A stretch of 64,000 bases of DNA from the NCBI GenBank assembly GCA_031262485.1, contig JAISHO010000028.1, positions 1 to 64,000 on the forward strand, in the 5' to 3' direction. Positions 61,626-64,000 of the stretch are shown one piece after another; the stretch's first letter is position 1; every line of letters begins with the position of its first letter. A model generated the notes under the pieces. That model was not told the DNA's origin and searched no databases. It saw only the letters and a program-made list of their open reading frames with translations. The position numbers and the translations under genes were made by a program. Source of the DNA: Propionibacteriaceae bacterium (GTDB taxonomy: Bacteria; Actinomycetota; Actinomycetes; Propionibacteriales; Propionibacteriaceae).

Positions 61626-63293
61626 CTAGAAGGAATCTGGCGTTGAGACGCTTTTGCTCCTGAGCGAATCATAGGCTTCCAGGGCCACACGCCCGGCACT
61701 CGTGATGTCGTACCGTTGAGTTGGAGCTTGAGGGCTGTCAGGAACAGTTCGTGCCACCAGACCAGCGGCGAGCAATGGGGCGATATGGCGCTGGAATGAC
61801 CTCGACTCATTCTTCAGCCCTAGTGCGTCGAGAAGCTCGAGCCTCCTGGCCGGTCCCTTGAGAACGAGTAATCTCAAAATCTCTGCTCCGGCAGCGTCGA
61901 TGCTGGCCACCAACTCACTTGGTGACACTTCCTCACTACTTAGTGACTTACTTAGTGACACTTCAGGATCACTTGGTGACACTTCCTCACTACTTAGTGA
62001 CAAATCTATAGATGTTGCCTCAGCCTTCTCGCCCCTTCTGCTCGGAGAATCATCGAGCACGGTATAAGCATCACTGCCATGCGCGCCTCGATCGGCTCCT
62101 GGGACTGGGAGGATGCGCGGCATGTGCTCAGGGATCGTGATGACGACCCGGATGATGCCCGATAATTCCTGCACATCCGGAACAGGGAGGCCTCGCTCCT
62201 CGAGTTCTTCGACGACTTGTCGGAAACCCGTCCCCCATTGCTCCATGAGACTCATCTCTCGGAAGACACGAGCGATCGCAGGGTTGCGGAGCTTCGACAC
62301 GCCGGATCGCATCGAGTCGACGGTGATGCTCGGCAGGAGGTCGCCGGGGCTCTCCACCTCGATACGGCTGTCGAAGAAGGCGACCTTGATCGGCGCCCCG
62401 ATCTCGGCGTAGCTGGCGTGGACGATCGCATTGATGACGAGTTCACGGATCGCCTTCATCGGGATGGACCAGACGTCACGCCGTCTCCAGGAATCAGGCG
62501 GAAACTCAGCCGTTAAGAAAGCGTGCTTCTGAAGAAAGGCTTCGACTTCGTCGACCGCCCGTGGGAGAAAACCTTCGATTTCCACACGATCGAAGATGTC
62601 GATCTGCTTCTCTCCCCGGAATCGAGCGCACCGGACGAACGCTGACGTGAGGAAACGGTGGGGATTCGGGCAAGCGACAACGATGCCGGCATTGGTCGGC
62701 GTCAGACCATCACGCGTTTCGACGGCGAGGCCGAGGGTCAACAGGTCGGTGTCTTTGATCGGGCGATTCAGCATGCCGGACAGGGCGCCGACGTCGATGT
62801 CTGAAATCTTGGCATGGATCGCAGGCATATCTTCGAACCGCTGACGTCGTGACTCCCGCTGAAGCTCGTCGATGGCGGCTGACGTCGCTCGTCGGTCCGA
62901 CGAACCTAGGCGCAGATAGGTGCCCTCATGAGGACTCAGCTTTTTCGGCCCGAGACGAGTGAGATAGTAAGGGCGCTGCGAGCCAGGGGCCACATCGACG
63001 ATGAGGACGGTCTTTCCCGCCAGCGTCATCAACTCGATGCTCGGGATCAACTGTGGCTTGACCAGATCCGCGATGAGATTCGTCAACGTCAACTCGCCGA
63101 CCAGCGGATCATCCACCCCGACAACCTCGCGATCATCCGTCACCCCGATGACGACTTCGCCGCCCGCCGCATTCGCGAAAGCCACAATCGTCACGAGGAT
63201 GCTGTCCGCGTTCGACAGGTCGCGCTTGTACTCGCGCGTCTTCGACTCAGGCTCGTTGACATGGCCCCGCTCGTCGAGGGTGAGGGAGATCAT
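61626..63293 (-). CDS. AlbA_2 (Schlafen-like) / HATPase_c_4 putative transcriptional regulator, paralogue 2
   Basis: The 555-residue protein repeats the order of the first paralogue: AlbA_2 (ESKTREYKRDLSNADS ... AFANAAGGEVVIGVTDD), the ATPase-like ELVINAIVHASYAEIGAPIKVAFF ... EQWGTGFRQVVEE, a repeat linker (SLSSEEVSPS twice) and a winged helix (RRLELLDALGLKNESRSFQRHIAPLL). Sequence identity with paralogue 1 is clear in the N-terminal and C-terminal parts, while the linkers are unrelated. AAAGGAG ten bases upstream fits the ATG at 63293. It is convergent with the transglutaminase gene. Confidence 0.85.
   Translation of the reverse strand: MISLTLDERGHVNEPESKTREYKRDLSNADSILVTIVAFANAAGGEVVIGVTDDREVVGVDDPLVGELTLTNLIADLVKPQLIPSIELMTLAGKTVLIVDVAPGSQRPYYLTRLGPKKLSPHEGTYLRLGSSDRRATSAAIDELQRESRRQRFEDMPAIHAKISDIDVGALSGMLNRPIKDTDLLTLGLAVETRDGLTPTNAGIVVACPNPHRFLTSAFVRCARFRGEKQIDIFDRVEIEGFLPRAVDEVEAFLQKHAFLTAEFPPDSWRRRDVWSIPMKAIRELVINAIVHASYAEIGAPIKVAFFDSRIEVESPGDLLPSITVDSMRSGVSKLRNPAIARVFREMSLMEQWGTGFRQVVEELEERGLPVPDVQELSGIIRVVITIPEHMPRILPVPGADRGAHGSDAYTVLDDSPSRRGEKAEATSIDLSLSSEEVSPSDPEVSLSKSLSSEEVSPSELVASIDAAGAEILRLLVLKGPARRLELLDALGLKNESRSFQRHIAPLLAAGLVARTVPDSPQAPTQRYDITSAGRVALEAYDSLRSKSVSTPDSF
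61915..62001 (-). repeat. 33-bp exact direct repeat with internal palindromes in the AlbA_2 linker
   Basis: 61915-61947 and 61969-62001 are identical over 33 bases, spaced by 54 bases (18 codons). Each contains the dyads TCACTTGGTGA and TCACTACTTAGTGA on the plus strand. The interior 21 bases also hold a TTAGTGA half-site. Confidence 0.85.
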
Positions 63294-63403
63294 CGGGATT
63301 CCGCTCCTTTCGGCTAAGGCGATGCCTCCAGCTTAGGCGTCCGGTACGACACGAGGAGTGCACCCGATCGCGTTGATGAGGTTGCGTGGGGGCGAGGGAA
63401 TTT

Positions 63404-63422
63404 CTCGCACCAGTGGTGCGAG
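63404..63422. promoter_or_regulatory. 19-bp perfect palindrome upstream of AlbA_2 paralogue 2
   Basis: CTCGCACCA-G-TGGTGCGAG lies 111 bases upstream of the paralogue-2 start and about 150 bases before the NifX-like gene. It may be an operator for either divergent gene. Confidence 0.55.
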
Positions 63423-63572
63423 TTCTCGTGACCGTCGTGGCCGTCATAAAAATGCCGTGTCGTCCAGCCATTCGATGCCGAGAACCCCCTCGACTCCTGG
63501 GGATCAGCGTTGGACGAAGACGGACAATAGTCTTGAGTGGTCTGCCGATGCAGGCCGCTGCCCCGTGGCACA

Positions 63573-63986
63573 ATGACGACCGTGTCTATCATCGCTGTGA
63601 CTGTCGCGTCGGGAAATGTCGGGGGCGGCCTCGGCCGGGCCGCGACGATGGCGGTCGCGGAGGTCGTCGGCGGTGAGATCCGCTCCTGGGACGAATACGA
63701 GGTGCGTTGGGATCTCAGCCACCCTCAGGCTGGCAGCGGTTTGCTCCAGATCGGAGAGAAACCGACGGACGGGGGCGGCGATCATCGAGCTCCAGGCCAC
63801 GGCGGCCATCATGCCCGCATCATCTCGTTCCTGCGCGAGCACCATGTCGACGCTGTCGTCGCTGGCCATATGGGCCCACCGATGGCACATTCTCTCGAGC
63901 GCCTCGGGCTCACCGTCGTCACCGGTGCGACGGGCGACGCCCGCACCGCTGTACTCGCAGTCGCCGGCCTGCTCGACGAGAACTGA
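63573..63986 (+). CDS. NifX/NafY-type dinitrogenase iron-molybdenum cofactor family protein
   Basis: The 137-residue protein resembles the small PF02579 domain: VSIIAVTVASGNVGGGLGRAATMAVAEVVGGEIRSWDEYEVRWD ... HHARIISFLREHHVDAVVAGHMGPPMAHSLERLGLTVVTGATGDARTAV. Stand-alone members occur widely without nitrogenase and may bind Fe-S or metal clusters. A GTG at 63582 is another possible start. Nothing else of nitrogen fixation is present. Confidence 0.75.
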   Translation: MTTVSIIAVTVASGNVGGGLGRAATMAVAEVVGGEIRSWDEYEVRWDLSHPQAGSGLLQIGEKPTDGGGDHRAPGHGGHHARIISFLREHHVDAVVAGHMGPPMAHSLERLGLTVVTGATGDARTAVLAVAGLLDEN

Positions 63987-64000
63987 GTCTCTGAAGCCGA

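Noticed and set aside
61915..62001. CRISPR-like spaced repeat
   Set aside because: Only two copies, in frame inside a protein linker, with no cas genes.
63573..63986. Evidence for nitrogen fixation from the NifX-like gene
   Set aside because: Stand-alone members of this family are common in non-fixing bacteria and no nif gene is nearby.

Overview
The window is about 64 kb of high-GC DNA with actinobacterial (Actinomycetota) gene content. The evidence is OpcA next to zwf and pgl, a class E sortase fold, a DUF1345 protein, a DUF1015 protein, the circularly permuted ATP-grasp/alpha-E/transglutaminase trio, and an FmdB-SAF-cyclo-ligase-MoeA-RimJ block arranged as in mycobacteria. Many genes start 6-7 bases after a TAnnnT hexamer, as expected for the leaderless mRNAs common in actinobacteria. 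Pyruvate phosphate dikinase, an acetyl/succinyl-CoA CoA-transferase and a FucO-like dehydrogenase suggest a fermentative, facultative or anaerobic lifestyle. The genus cannot be fixed from sequence alone.

Layout. 0-6.3 kb: an ADP-ribosylglycohydrolase coupled to an AlbA_2/ATPase regulator, a DUF4180 protein, a helical-repeat protein, a PatB/MalY C-S lyase and a VOC protein. 6.4-13.6 kb: a KimA-like potassium transporter, purD-purB, an LplB-LplA fusion and a DUF1345 protein. 13.6-17.9 kb: an accessory patch with a DUF433 regulator, an RHH antitoxin-like protein translationally coupled to an Rnl5-type RNA ligase, a FucO-like dehydrogenase, an orphan VbhA-like antitoxin and six related 19-bp palindromes, ending at the 3' end of tRNA-Gly(CCC). 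18-25.4 kb: glycogen phosphorylase, a CoA-transferase/membrane protein/PemK-like overlapping operon and DUF1015. 25.5-34.1 kb: an approximately 2000-residue DUF11 surface protein, a spermidine-synthase-like protein and xylose isomerase. 34.4-43.5 kb: a PAP2-lipid kinase fusion, a 40-residue membrane peptide, zwf-opcA-pgl, a sortase fold without its cysteine, and ppdK. 43.7-49.6 kb: RimJ-like GNAT, degenerate MoeA, 5-FTHF cyclo-ligase, a CIRCE-controlled FmdB/Ruc-like chaperone, a SAF protein and a degenerate ABC transporter. 50.3-57.8 kb: cysK, an IMPACT/YigZ protein, aat, an EcsC-like protein, a large acidic protein with a decayed helicase motor, a YwaF-like membrane protein and pheA. 58-64 kb: the ATP-grasp/alpha-E/transglutaminase operon, a second AlbA_2 paralogue and a NifX-like protein.

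How it fits together. Most of the window is core metabolism: purines, the oxidative pentose-phosphate branch, glycogen breakdown, PEP/pyruvate interconversion, cysteine and phenylalanine. The most unusual parts are (i) the island of antitoxin-like genes without toxins, with an RNA ligase and shared palindromes (13.6-17.9 kb); (ii) two AlbA_2 paralogues with different DNA-repeat linkers, one of which recurs in a non-coding array; (iii) several folds that have lost catalytic residues (sortase, MoeA, ABC ATPase, helicase); and (iv) a symmetric -10 element that appears to drive two divergent leaderless genes.
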